DNA from: Prevotella sp. | Lineage (GTDB): Bacteria > Bacteroidota > Bacteroidia > Bacteroidales > Bacteroidaceae | Direction of reading: 5' to 3' | Assembly: GCA_016901395.1 (NCBI GenBank) | Contig: JAEAMQ010000098.1 | Coordinates: forward strand, 1 to 51,304 | DNA: 51,304 nt | Part shown: one piece after another, positions 17,517-24,928 of the stretch | Layout: each line of letters starts with the position of its first letter | Position numbering within the stretch: position 1 is the stretch's first letter | Made by a program: the position numbers and the translations under genes | The notes under the pieces: generated by a model | Told to the model about the DNA's origin: nothing | The model's database searches: none | Seen by the model: the letters and a program-made list of their open reading frames with translations, nothing else

Positions 17517-17861
17517 ATGAATCATTACGAAACCGTTTTCATTTTGACTCCCGTTTTGTCTGATGAACAGATGAAGGAAACGGTCGCTAAATTCAAGAAG
17601 CTGCTCACCGATAATGGTGCTGAGATTCTGAACGAAGAGGCCTGGGGACTGAAGAAGATGGCTTATGCTATCGACAAGAAATCTACAGGCTTCTATGGTC
17701 TGTTGGAATTCAAGGCAGAGCCGTCTGTAGTAGATACTCTCGAAACTGGCTATCGCCGCGACGAGAAAGTAATTCGTTTCATGACCGTGAAGCTCGACAA
17801 ATATGCTGCTGCATACGCAGAGAAGCGTCGTGCTAAATGGGCTGCAAAATTGGAGGCATAA
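17517..17861 (+). CDS. rpsF: 30S ribosomal protein S6
   Basis: 114 residues. The S6 signature is present: the [12 protein letters not shown] start, [18 protein letters not shown] and [18 protein letters not shown]. It is part of the 30S platform, where S6 binds S18. It is first in the rpsF-rpsR-rplI operon, the usual bacterial arrangement. Confidence 0.97.
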   Translation: MNHYETVFILTPVLSDEQMKETVAKFKKLLTDNGAEILNEEAWGLKKMAYAIDKKSTGFYGLLEFKAEPSVVDTLETGYRRDEKVIRFMTVKLDKYAAAYAEKRRAKWAAKLEA

Positions 17862-17863
17862 TT

Positions 17864-18136
17864 ATGGCAGAGCAGAAGAAATCAGAAATCCGTTATTTGA
17901 CCGCTCCTTCTATTGACACCAAGAAGAAGAAGTATTGTCGTTTCAAGAAGAGCGGTATCAAGTATATCGACTACAAAGATCCCGAGTTCTTGAAGAAGTT
18001 CCTTAACGAGCAGGGTAAGATCCTTCCCCGTCGTATCACTGGAACATCTTTGAAGTATCAGCGTCGTGTGGCACAGGCTGTAAAGCGTGCTCGCCAGATT
18101 GCACTGCTTCCATACGTAACCGACATGATGAAGTAA
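17864..18136 (+). CDS. rpsR: 30S ribosomal protein S18
   Basis: 90 residues from the ATG of [18 protein letters not shown], 2 nt after the rpsF stop. Longer starts upstream would run inside rpsF and are not needed. The S18 core is [18 protein letters not shown], then [18 protein letters not shown]. It partners S6 in the small subunit. Confidence 0.96.
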   Translation: MAEQKKSEIRYLTAPSIDTKKKKYCRFKKSGIKYIDYKDPEFLKKFLNEQGKILPRRITGTSLKYQRRVAQAVKRARQIALLPYVTDMMK

Positions 18137-18152
18137 AAAAGGAGGCTAAGAT

Positions 18153-18683
18153 ATGGAGATTATACTGAAAGAAGATATTATCGGTCTTGGATACAAGAAC
18201 GATATTGTGAATGTAAAGAACGGCTATGGCCGTAATTATCTCATTCCTCAGGGTAAGGGCGTTATTGCTTCTAAGAGTGCAAGAAAGGTCCTCGCCGAAA
18301 ACTTGAAACAACAGGCAGACAAGCTTGCCGCTCAAAAGGCTGAGGCTGAAAAGCGTGCAGAAGCTTTGCAGAATGTTGTGGTTGAGGTTGTTGCAAAGGT
18401 TGCTGCCACAGGTCATCTTTATGGCTCTGTAAATGCTGCTATTGTTGCAGAGGAATTGGCCAAGAAGGGTATTGAAATTGATCGTAAGATCATCACCATG
18501 CGTGAGGCCCGCAAGGTCGGCGACTATGAGGCAACTGTACATTTCCATAAGGAAGTGGAAGTGAAGGTGCCTGTTAAGGTTGTTGCAGAGAATGCTCCCG
18601 TTGCTGCTCCTGTAGAGGAGCCGGTAGCTGAGGTTTCCGTAGAGGAGCCGGCTTCTGTAGATGAGGCAGCTGTTGCAGAGTAA
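18153..18683 (+). CDS. rplI: 50S ribosomal protein L9 with acidic C-terminal extension
   Basis: 176 residues. The N-terminal rRNA-binding domain has MEIILKEDIIGLGYKNDIVN and KNGYGRNYLIPQGKGV. A long connecting helix (about 45-80) leads to the C-terminal domain. Compared with the usual ~147-150 residues there is an added tail of about 27 residues rich in A, E, P and V (repeats around VEEPVAEVSVEEPA). It ends the operon and a terminator follows. Confidence 0.96.
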   Translation: MEIILKEDIIGLGYKNDIVNVKNGYGRNYLIPQGKGVIASKSARKVLAENLKQQADKLAAQKAEAEKRAEALQNVVVEVVAKVAATGHLYGSVNAAIVAEELAKKGIEIDRKIITMREARKVGDYEATVHFHKEVEVKVPVKVVAENAPVAAPVEEPVAEVSVEEPASVDEAAVAE

Positions 18684-18743
18684 TTTGCATTCCTTACCAA
18701 TATTGCATATTTTTCGCACTGTAAAGCAAATCGATATGGAAAG

Positions 18744-18780
18744 TCCCTCTCATCCTTTGTGATGATTGGGATTTTTTTTT
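18744..18780 (+). terminator. Terminator of the rpsF-rpsR-rplI operon
   Basis: Arms TCCC...CATC (18744-18754) and GATG...GGGA (18761-18771) form an interrupted stem followed by nine T. Confidence 0.75.
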
Positions 18781-18888
18781 ATAGCATTTATGAAGAAATG
18801 TTGATTATTCTTATGAGTAGTCCGAATGTTTTTTGTTGTTTTTCATGTGAATAGATGAAAGGCTTTTGCATCAGTTCTATTTTTTTTG

Positions 18889-18896
18889 TATCTTTG
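18889..18896 (+). promoter_or_regulatory. -7 element for fabD
   Basis: TATCTTTG, 36 nt before the fabD ATG, after a T-rich tract. Confidence 0.6.
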
Positions 18897-18931
18897 CAAG
18901 AGTAATTTGTAATTAAGAAAATCAGTAAAAT

Positions 18932-19819
18932 ATGAAAGCATTTGTATTCCCCGGACAGGGTTCGCAGTTTGTTGGGATGGGTAAAGACCTCTACGACAAT
19001 AATGCATTGGCAAAGAAGTTGTTCGACCAGGCAGACGAAATCCTTGGCTTCAAGATCACAGACATCATGTTTGCAGGCACCGATGATCAGCTCAAAGAGA
19101 CTCGCGTCACACAGCCTGCAGTCTTTCTCCATAGTGTCATCTCGGCGTTATGTCTTGGAGAGGATGCTAAACCAGAAATGGTAGCCGGTCATTCCTTGGG
19201 TGAGTTTTCGGCTTTGGTGGTTGCAGGAGCCTTGTCATTCGAGGATGGCCTTAGACTTGTTTCAGCTCGTGCCAACGCTATGCAAAAGGCTTGTGAAGCC
19301 AATCCCGGAACGATGGCTGCTATCATCGGGCTAAGTGATGAGCAGGTGGAAACAGTTTGTAAGGAGGTGAGCAATGGTGGTAAGGTCGTTGTGGCTGCCA
19401 ACTACAATTGCCCTGGCCAGCTAGTTATCTCGGGTGATAATGATGGTATTCTGGAAGCCTGCGATAAGCTGAAGGCAGCAGGTGCTAAGCGTGCGTTACC
19501 CTTGAAGGTAGGAGGTGCTTTTCATTCTCCACTCATGCAGCCTGCAAAAGACGAACTTCAGAAAGCGATAGAGGGAACGGCTATTGTTGCACCTAAGTGC
19601 CCTGTATATCAGAATGTGGACGGCAAACCCCATACAGATGCTGCTGAAATCAAGCAAAATCTTATAGCCCAGCTTACCAGCTCGGTGCGTTGGACATCCA
19701 GTGTTCAGAATATGATTGCTGATGGTGCTGACGACTTTACAGAATGTGGACCGGGTAAGGCATTGCAGGGTATGATTGCCCGTATAGACAAAAATGTCAG
19801 TGCACACAGCATTGACTGA
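18932..19819 (+). CDS. fabD: Malonyl-CoA:ACP transacylase
   Basis: 295 residues. The start MKAFVFPGQGSQFVGMG is typical. The nucleophile is Ser88 in GHSLGEF, and GAFHSPLM (about residue 192-199) carries the catalytic His. It loads malonate onto acyl carrier protein for fatty acid synthesis in the cytoplasm. It is a single-gene unit here, with its own promoter and terminator, not part of a fab cluster. Confidence 0.96.
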   Translation: MKAFVFPGQGSQFVGMGKDLYDNNALAKKLFDQADEILGFKITDIMFAGTDDQLKETRVTQPAVFLHSVISALCLGEDAKPEMVAGHSLGEFSALVVAGALSFEDGLRLVSARANAMQKACEANPGTMAAIIGLSDEQVETVCKEVSNGGKVVVAANYNCPGQLVISGDNDGILEACDKLKAAGAKRALPLKVGGAFHSPLMQPAKDELQKAIEGTAIVAPKCPVYQNVDGKPHTDAAEIKQNLIAQLTSSVRWTSSVQNMIADGADDFTECGPGKALQGMIARIDKNVSAHSID

Positions 19820-19835
19820 TTAAGTTATGTATATG

Positions 19836-19880
19836 GAGAGATTGTCGATGGGTTGTTCCGGGGCAATCTCTCTCTTATTT
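19836..19880 (+). terminator. Terminator after fabD
   Basis: Stem GAGAGATTG (19836-19844) / CAATCTCTC (19864-19872), followed by a T-rich run. Confidence 0.85.
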
Positions 19881-19894
19881 TTTACAAACTACAC

Positions 19895-19902
19895 TAATCT
19901 TG
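19895..19902 (+). promoter_or_regulatory. Possible -7 element for the GH13-AlaX gene
   Basis: TAATCTTG is one mismatch from TAnnTTTG and lies 13 nt before the chosen ATG at 19916. Confidence 0.4.
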
Positions 19903-19915
19903 TGCGTTGTCATTG

Positions 19916-22066
19916 ATGAACAAGAAAATTCTCATTTATCAGGTTTTACCGCGTCTATTTGGAAATAAAAACAACAGCTGTATTCCTAATGGTACACTCC
20001 AGCAAAATGGAGTTGGCAAATTGAATGATATCGATTTGTTACAATTAAGGCGTATTCGGTTGATGGGCTTTACTCATGTATGGTTTACTGGTGTGATTCG
20101 ACATGCCACCACCACTGACTATAGTGCTTATGGTATTCCTCGTCAGCATTCAGCAGTAGTCAAAGGCAAGGCAGGCTCTCCCTATGCAATTACTGACTAT
20201 TATGACATTGATCCCGATCTTGCTGTGGATATCGAACATCGTTTGGATGAATTTGTATCGCTTTTAGATCGTGCTCATGAAGTTGGACTAAAGGTAATCA
20301 TGGATTTTGTGCCCAATCATGTAGCGCGTGAGTACAAATCTATTATGCGTCCTTTAAATGTAGCAGATCTTGGTCAGGAGGATGATACAGAAAAACACTT
20401 TGATGCACAGAACAATTTCTATTATTGTCCTGGACAGAGTTTTGTAAGCCCGGTAACATCACGTGATGGAGAGGAATCTTATGAGGAGACACCAGCCAAA
20501 TGTACAGGAAACGATCGATTTGATAATCATCCGGGTATAAACGACTGGTATGAGACGGTTAAACTCAATTATGGTATTGATTACGGAGTTACCGGTGGCC
20601 AGCGCAACCATTTCTCCCCAGTGCCCAATACGTGGAACAAGATGGCTGACATTCTGCTTTTTTGGGCTTCCAAAGGGGTGGACGGTTTTCGATGTGATAT
20701 GGCCGAGATGGTGCCTACTGATTTTTGGTCATATGTAACCCGTATCGTAAGAAATCATTATTCCGAAATAGTCTTTATTGGTGAGGTATATGATCCGGGA
20801 CAATACCGTAACTTCATTCTCTCAGGTTTTGATTATCTATATGATAAAGTTGGCATGTATGATTGTATTAGAGATGTTATTTGCAACCGTCGGCCTGCCA
20901 GCAGCATTACCTATTATTGGCAGGCTGTCGATGACATCAAAGACCACATGCTCTACTTCCTTGAGAATCACGACGAGCAACGTATAGCAAGTGATTTCTT
21001 CTGTGGCGATGGACGTAAAGCCATTCCGGGGGTAATCCTTTCTGTTCTTCTTCAGAAAAATCCGTTTATGCTTTATGCGGGACAGGAGTTTGGCGAGACA
21101 GGAATGGATGAGGAGGGTTTTTCGGGTCGTGATGGAAGAACTACCATTTTTGACTATTGGCATCTTGATAAACTCTACAGAGGATATTTTGATCGCCGTA
21201 AACTAACGTTGGAAGAAAAGGCATTGCAGTTGAAATATCAGCAGATCCTCCATATTGCAAACCGAGAGAAAGCTGTATGTGAGGGAGATTTTTTTGATCT
21301 GATGTATGTCAATCCCCAATCTTGGAGATTTAACCCTCGTCAACAGTTTGCATTTTTACGTAAGTACAAGGATGAGGTTTTGTTGATTGTTGTTAATTTT
21401 GGAGAGGTTCGTGTCAATGCAGGTGTTCTCATTCCTGAACATGCTTTTGATACTCTTCAGATGCCAGAACGTAATGTGACGGCGGTCGACCTGCTTACAG
21501 GAGAAACAATTCAGTTTGATCTGCACAAGGATGGCACCGTTAATATGGATATACGGCCTTACACGGGAAGAATCTTTAAATTTAATATAGCTATGGAAGA
21601 TAATGCATATATTCTTAATGAGCATAACAAGGATGAATTCCCACCTGCACATACGGCAGAACACTTGCTTAATCGGGTGATGGTAGAGATGTTTGGTTGT
21701 CAACGCTCAAATAATGCGCATATTGAGCGTAAGAAAAGCAAAATCAGTTACACTCTTGATCATAAACCTACCCGAAAGGAGGAGAAAGAAATTGTAGAAC
21801 GGATGAATGAACTCATTGAGGCTGATCTTCCCGTGACATTCGAATATGTAGACAAGGAAAATCTGCCAGATGGTCTCAATCTGGACCGCCTTCCGGAAAA
21901 TTGCTCCGATATCATTAGAATAGTGCGGATTGGTGACTTTGATATATGTCCTTGTGTCGGTAAGCATGTGCGTTCAACTTCCCAGATAGGGCGATTTGAG
22001 TTGCTTGGCACCAATTGGGATCAAGACAAAATGAGTTTCCGCATCCGCTTCAAGGTTATACCCTGA
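19916..22066 (+). CDS. GH13 alpha-amylase-family protein fused to a C-terminal alanyl-tRNA editing (AlaX-like) domain
   Basis: 716 residues from ATG 19916; a TTG 9 nt upstream is less likely. Residues ~5-559 are a GH13 barrel. GFRCDMAEM gives nucleophile Asp261, IGEVYD gives acid/base Glu290, and ENHDEQR gives Asp353. A beta-sandwich ends in TGRIFKFNI, a usual GH13 end. The same frame continues through an internal ATG (Met560, 21593) into ~157 residues with the metal site of AlaX/AlaRS editing domains: HTAEH (His579, His583) and CVGKH (Cys680, His684), plus SNNAHIERKKSK and RSTSQIGRFELL. The GH13 part should act on alpha-glucans. There is no signal peptide, so it is cytoplasmic, e.g. glycogen or maltodextrin. 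AlaX proteins clear mischarged Ser- or Gly-tRNA(Ala). No stop separates the halves. A stand-alone editing-like gene follows. Confidence 0.85.
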   Translation: MNKKILIYQVLPRLFGNKNNSCIPNGTLQQNGVGKLNDIDLLQLRRIRLMGFTHVWFTGVIRHATTTDYSAYGIPRQHSAVVKGKAGSPYAITDYYDIDPDLAVDIEHRLDEFVSLLDRAHEVGLKVIMDFVPNHVAREYKSIMRPLNVADLGQEDDTEKHFDAQNNFYYCPGQSFVSPVTSRDGEESYEETPAKCTGNDRFDNHPGINDWYETVKLNYGIDYGVTGGQRNHFSPVPNTWNKMADILLFWASKGVDGFRCDMAEMVPTDFWSYVTRIVRNHYSEIVFIGEVYDPGQYRNFILSGFDYLYDKVGMYDCIRDVICNRRPASSITYYWQAVDDIKDHMLYFLENHDEQRIASDFFCGDGRKAIPGVILSVLLQKNPFMLYAGQEFGETGMDEEGFSGRDGRTTIFDYWHLDKLYRGYFDRRKLTLEEKALQLKYQQILHIANREKAVCEGDFFDLMYVNPQSWRFNPRQQFAFLRKYKDEVLLIVVNFGEVRVNAGVLIPEHAFDTLQMPERNVTAVDLLTGETIQFDLHKDGTVNMDIRPYTGRIFKFNIAMEDNAYILNEHNKDEFPPAHTAEHLLNRVMVEMFGCQRSNNAHIERKKSKISYTLDHKPTRKEEKEIVERMNELIEADLPVTFEYVDKENLPDGLNLDRLPENCSDIIRIVRIGDFDICPCVGKHVRSTSQIGRFELLGTNWDQDKMSFRIRFKVIP

Positions 22067-22181
22067 TGCGGTAATCTATGAGAGCTGGATAAGTGAACTT
22101 TGCAAATAACAGTCTCCCTTTATGCTTCTTCCGTTTCGAAGAAGGATTTCGGGGAGTTTGTTGAAATCAAACAATAGGAAA

Positions 22182-22847
22182 ATGGAAGTTATAGTTTCGC
22201 AGGAAATCGAGTGTATTTGCCCGAATTTTGTTGGGGCATGTGTTGAGGCGCAGGTGGAAAACACTCCATATTGTGAGGCATTGTGGACAGACATCCATGC
22301 GTTGGGAGATAAATACAAAGCCGAGCTCACCACCGAAACATTGAAGGATCTGTCGGGTATAGCTGCTACCCGTCGGGTTTACAAGGCTTGTGGAAAAGAT
22401 CCTTCGCGTTATCGTCCTGCCTCAGAAGCATTGATACGACGGCTGTTACAAGGGAAGGAACTCTATCAGATAGATACTCTTGTAGACCTTATTAATTTAG
22501 CAAGTATCCAATATGGCTACAGCATCGGGGGCTTTGATGCCGACAAGTTTGTGGGTAAAACGTTGACGCTCGGCGTTGGACGCAAGGATGAACCCTACGA
22601 AGGCATCGGTCGTGGAATGATCAATATAGAAGGATTGCCCGTATATCGTGATCTGCAAGGTGGCGTGGGCACACCCACATCCGACAACGAGCGTACGAAG
22701 ATTTCCCTATCCACCACCCATCTCGTAGTGCTCATCAATGGTTATGATGGTCGGGAGGACCAGGTATGTGCCAATGCAGAGTTCATTCAGCAACTCCTTC
22801 GGAAATATGCCGGGAGTGATGGGGGAAGATACGAAACCTTTAGGTAA
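22182..22847 (+). CDS. B3/B4 domain protein (PheRS beta editing-domain homologue)
   Basis: 221 residues from the ATG of MEVIVSQEIECICPNF. A longer frame from 22122 begins with an unlikely basic, unrelated stretch. The body matches the tRNA-synthetase B3/B4 domain: LSGIAATRRVYKACGKDPSR, RPASEALIRRLLQGKELY, VDLINLASIQYGYSIGGFD and GTPTSDNERTKIS. In PheRS beta this domain removes tyrosine from mischarged tRNA(Phe). Free-standing relatives are proposed trans-editing or amino-acid-handling proteins, but a specific substrate is not established. It follows the GH13-AlaX gene on the same strand (115-nt gap). Confidence 0.85.
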   Translation: MEVIVSQEIECICPNFVGACVEAQVENTPYCEALWTDIHALGDKYKAELTTETLKDLSGIAATRRVYKACGKDPSRYRPASEALIRRLLQGKELYQIDTLVDLINLASIQYGYSIGGFDADKFVGKTLTLGVGRKDEPYEGIGRGMINIEGLPVYRDLQGGVGTPTSDNERTKISLSTTHLVVLINGYDGREDQVCANAEFIQQLLRKYAGSDGGRYETFR

Positions 22848-22849
22848 TT

Positions 22850-22985
22850 CATAATTCACAATTCATAATTATCCTCCGGCATCGCGTCAGCCTAATTCTC
22901 AATTCTCAATTCTCTACGCGCCAGCCTAATTATCAATTTTCAATTCTCAATTATCTACGCGTTAGCCTAATTATGAATTGTGCAT
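22850..22985. repeat. AT-rich repeat block, left copy
   Basis: Tandem 9-10-nt units of AATTCTCAATT / AATTATCAATT type are interrupted by three GC-rich tags (CATCGCGTCAGCC, CTACGCGCCAGCC, CTACGCGTTAGCC). A 34-nt stretch (22864-22897) recurs exactly, inverted, at 23978-24011. The block starts at the stop codon of the B3/B4 gene and its far end supplies the last codons and stop of the NUDIX gene. Confidence 0.85.
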
Positions 22986-23363
22986 TATCTGCACTATTTT
23001 CTTGTCAGCCTCTGCCCAGTTGAGTGTGTCTAACTGGTCGAGGGGTAGCCAACGTGCATCGAGGTGTTCCAGTAGAGTGAAGTCTCCGTCCCCGGGCTTG
23101 CAGAGATATGCCTTCAGGTTGATGGTGAAGTCAGGGTAATCGTGGGTGATGACACCCAGACGACGGCCTACATAGATGTCCCAATCCATTTCTTCTTTGA
23201 TTTCGCGCAGTAAAGCTTCGTAGTCGGATTCGCCCTTTTCCACCTTTCCTCCGGGGAACTCCCATCGCTCAGAATTATAGGACTGATGTGAGCGGCATCG
23301 CTGCACACACAGGTATTGTCCGTCCTTGACAATCACTGCGGCTACGACATTAATTTTTTCCAT
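22971..23363 (-). CDS. NUDIX hydrolase, MutT-like
   Basis: 130 residues. The Nudix box runs from Gly39 to Asp60 (G-x5-E-x7-REUxEE) with Arg53, Glu54, Glu57 and Glu58 in place; Asp60 stands where Gly is usual. VAAVIVKDGQYLCVQRCRS and RWEFPGGKVEKGE resemble MutT-type (8-oxo-dGTP or related nucleotide) pyrophosphatases. Cytoplasmic. Its last residues (MHNS and stop) are encoded by the edge of the AT-rich repeat, so the repeat has probably replaced the original C-terminus. Confidence 0.92.
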   Translation of the reverse strand: MEKINVVAAVIVKDGQYLCVQRCRSHQSYNSERWEFPGGKVEKGESDYEALLREIKEEMDWDIYVGRRLGVITHDYPDFTINLKAYLCKPGDGDFTLLEHLDARWLPLDQLDTLNWAEADKKIVQIMHNS

Positions 23364-23433
23364 AGAGTTCTAATTTTATTGGCGAATATACTAATAAATT
23401 CTTAATCTTCCCTTTGAATTGTTCTTTTTTTAG

Positions 23434-23441
23434 TATTTTTG
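23434..23441 (+). promoter_or_regulatory. -7 element for the 138-residue unknown gene
   Basis: TATTTTTG lies 18 nt before the ATG at 23460. It would place the transcript start after the alternative ATG at 23448, which supports the later start. Confidence 0.5.
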
Positions 23442-23459
23442 CAGAAAATGGTTTTAAAT

Positions 23460-23876
23460 ATGACATTCAAGCAATTATTAGATAAGGTATCCTATGAAGA
23501 TATCGCACCATATATACATCAGGCCGTTTCCGACAACGACAATGATTTGCGTCCCAACGAGGTGAAACTTGGCGAGATAGAGCAAGGTTTCAAGGCGATG
23601 AAGGCTATGAAACCGACATTTGGTCACATCGATTCCCGCATCGACGTGAAGATGATCAATGGTCATCTCAACGTGAGCAACACCCATCTCGGTTCGACAA
23701 GTGATTTGCTGAGCCACCAACTCAACATTTCCTCCGAAGTGACTGCTTCAGAAACCGAGATTGCTGCCCAGTGTGTTTTCCAGATTGTGGCCCATGCTTC
23801 TTCGTGGCAGCATTATCGTGATGAGGACGATTTCGATGATTTGGATAATCCGCAGACTGCGAGAAACCTGAGATAA
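23460..23876 (+). CDS. Hypothetical acidic protein, 138 residues
   Basis: It starts MTFKQLLDKVSYEDIAPYI. An ATG four codons upstream is also possible, but the promoter position favours this one. It has no signal peptide or membrane segment. The N-terminal half is helical, the middle (about 65-80, MINGHLNVSNTHLGS) is probably beta, and the C-terminus is very acidic (DEDDFDDLDN). I do not recognise a family. The fold may relate to short immunity-like or regulatory proteins found in Bacteroidetes, but nothing in the sequence proves it. It is divergent from the NUDIX gene, and an inverted copy of the AT-rich repeat begins at its stop codon. Confidence 0.75.
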   Translation: MTFKQLLDKVSYEDIAPYIHQAVSDNDNDLRPNEVKLGEIEQGFKAMKAMKPTFGHIDSRIDVKMINGHLNVSNTHLGSTSDLLSHQLNISSEVTASETEIAAQCVFQIVAHASSWQHYRDEDDFDDLDNPQTARNLR

Positions 23877-24070
23877 TGCATAATTCATAATAAGGCTGGC
23901 GCGTAGGTAATTGATAATTGATAATTGAAAATTGATAATTAGGCTAACGCGTAGATAATTGATTATTGATAATTGATAATTAGGCTGACGCGATGCCGGA
24001 GGATAATTATGAATTTTGTATTGTGCATTAGAAAACGCCGGACGGTAATTTTGAATTTTGAATTTTGAAT
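23877..24070. repeat. AT-rich repeat block, right copy (inverted)
   Basis: Same family as 22850-22985 but in the opposite orientation: AATTGATAATTGATAATT units with tags GGCTGGCGCGTAG, GGCTAACGCGTAG and GGCTGACGCGATG. 23978-24011 is the exact reverse complement of 22864-22897. The block ends in three 9-nt TTTTGAATT units that run up to the pantothenate kinase ATG, so it probably provides that gene's 5' UTR. Confidence 0.85.
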
Positions 24071-24077
24071 TAAAAAA

Positions 24078-24899
24078 ATGGTAATAGGTATTGACGTAGG
24101 CATTAGCACTACAAAGATTGTTGGCATCAACGACGACGGCCAGGTGGTCTCGCCGATTCGCATCAAGGCCACCGACCCCGTGACATCGCTCTACGGTGCC
24201 TTTGGCAAGTATCTCTATGACAACCATATAGCCTTGAAAGACATCGAGCAGGTGATGATTACTGGTGTGGGTTCTGCCTACATAGATTCGCCCATCTATG
24301 GTCTTCCCACCAGCAAGGCCGAGGAATTTATCGCTGACGGACTCGGGGCGCGCTATGAGACCGACCTCGACCGCATGCTTGTGGTGTCGATGGGGACAGG
24401 AACCAGCATCGTGCAGTGTGATGGTGAGGATATTCGTCATATCGGCGGTATAGGTCTTGGCGGTGGTACGCTCATGGGATTGAGCCGTATCATGCTCAAG
24501 ACAGACGACGTGAAACAAATTGTCGCCCTTGCACTCGAGGGTGATATCTCCAATATCGATGTACTCATCGGCGACATCAGTCCCAACCCACTGCCCAATC
24601 TCCCGAAGACCGCCACGGCGTCGCTCTTTGGCAATGCGCGGAGCAATGCCTCGCGCGAAGATATCGCTTTGGGCATCATCACCACTGTGCTCCAGACCAT
24701 TGGGTCGAGCTGCATTCTCGCTTCGCTCAATACCGGCATCCGAGAATATGTGCTTATCGGCAATCTCACCCTTCTGCCACAGTGCAAGGATGTGTTTCCT
24801 GCTATGGAGAAACTCTATCACGTGAGGTTTATTATTCCCAAGTATTCCGAGTTTTGTACAGCCATCGGAGCCGCACTCAGCTACAAGAAAAATCATTAA
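24078..24899 (+). CDS. coaW: Type II pantothenate kinase
   Basis: 273 residues. The actin/hexokinase-like ATPase fold starts with the phosphate-1 motif VIGIDVGISTTKIVG. Further motifs are VVSMGTGTSIVQ and IGGIGLGGGTLMGLS (about 125-143), and a C-terminal YSEFCTAIGAAL adenosine motif. The length matches Staphylococcus-type CoaW. It phosphorylates pantothenate, the first step of CoA synthesis, in the cytoplasm. The DPP IV gene follows 29 nt downstream on the same strand. The upstream region consists of the repeat block. Confidence 0.88.
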   Translation: MVIGIDVGISTTKIVGINDDGQVVSPIRIKATDPVTSLYGAFGKYLYDNHIALKDIEQVMITGVGSAYIDSPIYGLPTSKAEEFIADGLGARYETDLDRMLVVSMGTGTSIVQCDGEDIRHIGGIGLGGGTLMGLSRIMLKTDDVKQIVALALEGDISNIDVLIGDISPNPLPNLPKTATASLFGNARSNASREDIALGIITTVLQTIGSSCILASLNTGIREYVLIGNLTLLPQCKDVFPAMEKLYHVRFIIPKYSEFCTAIGAALSYKKNH

Positions 24900-24928
24900 A
24901 ACTACAACATTTTATTTTTTATAAAGCC

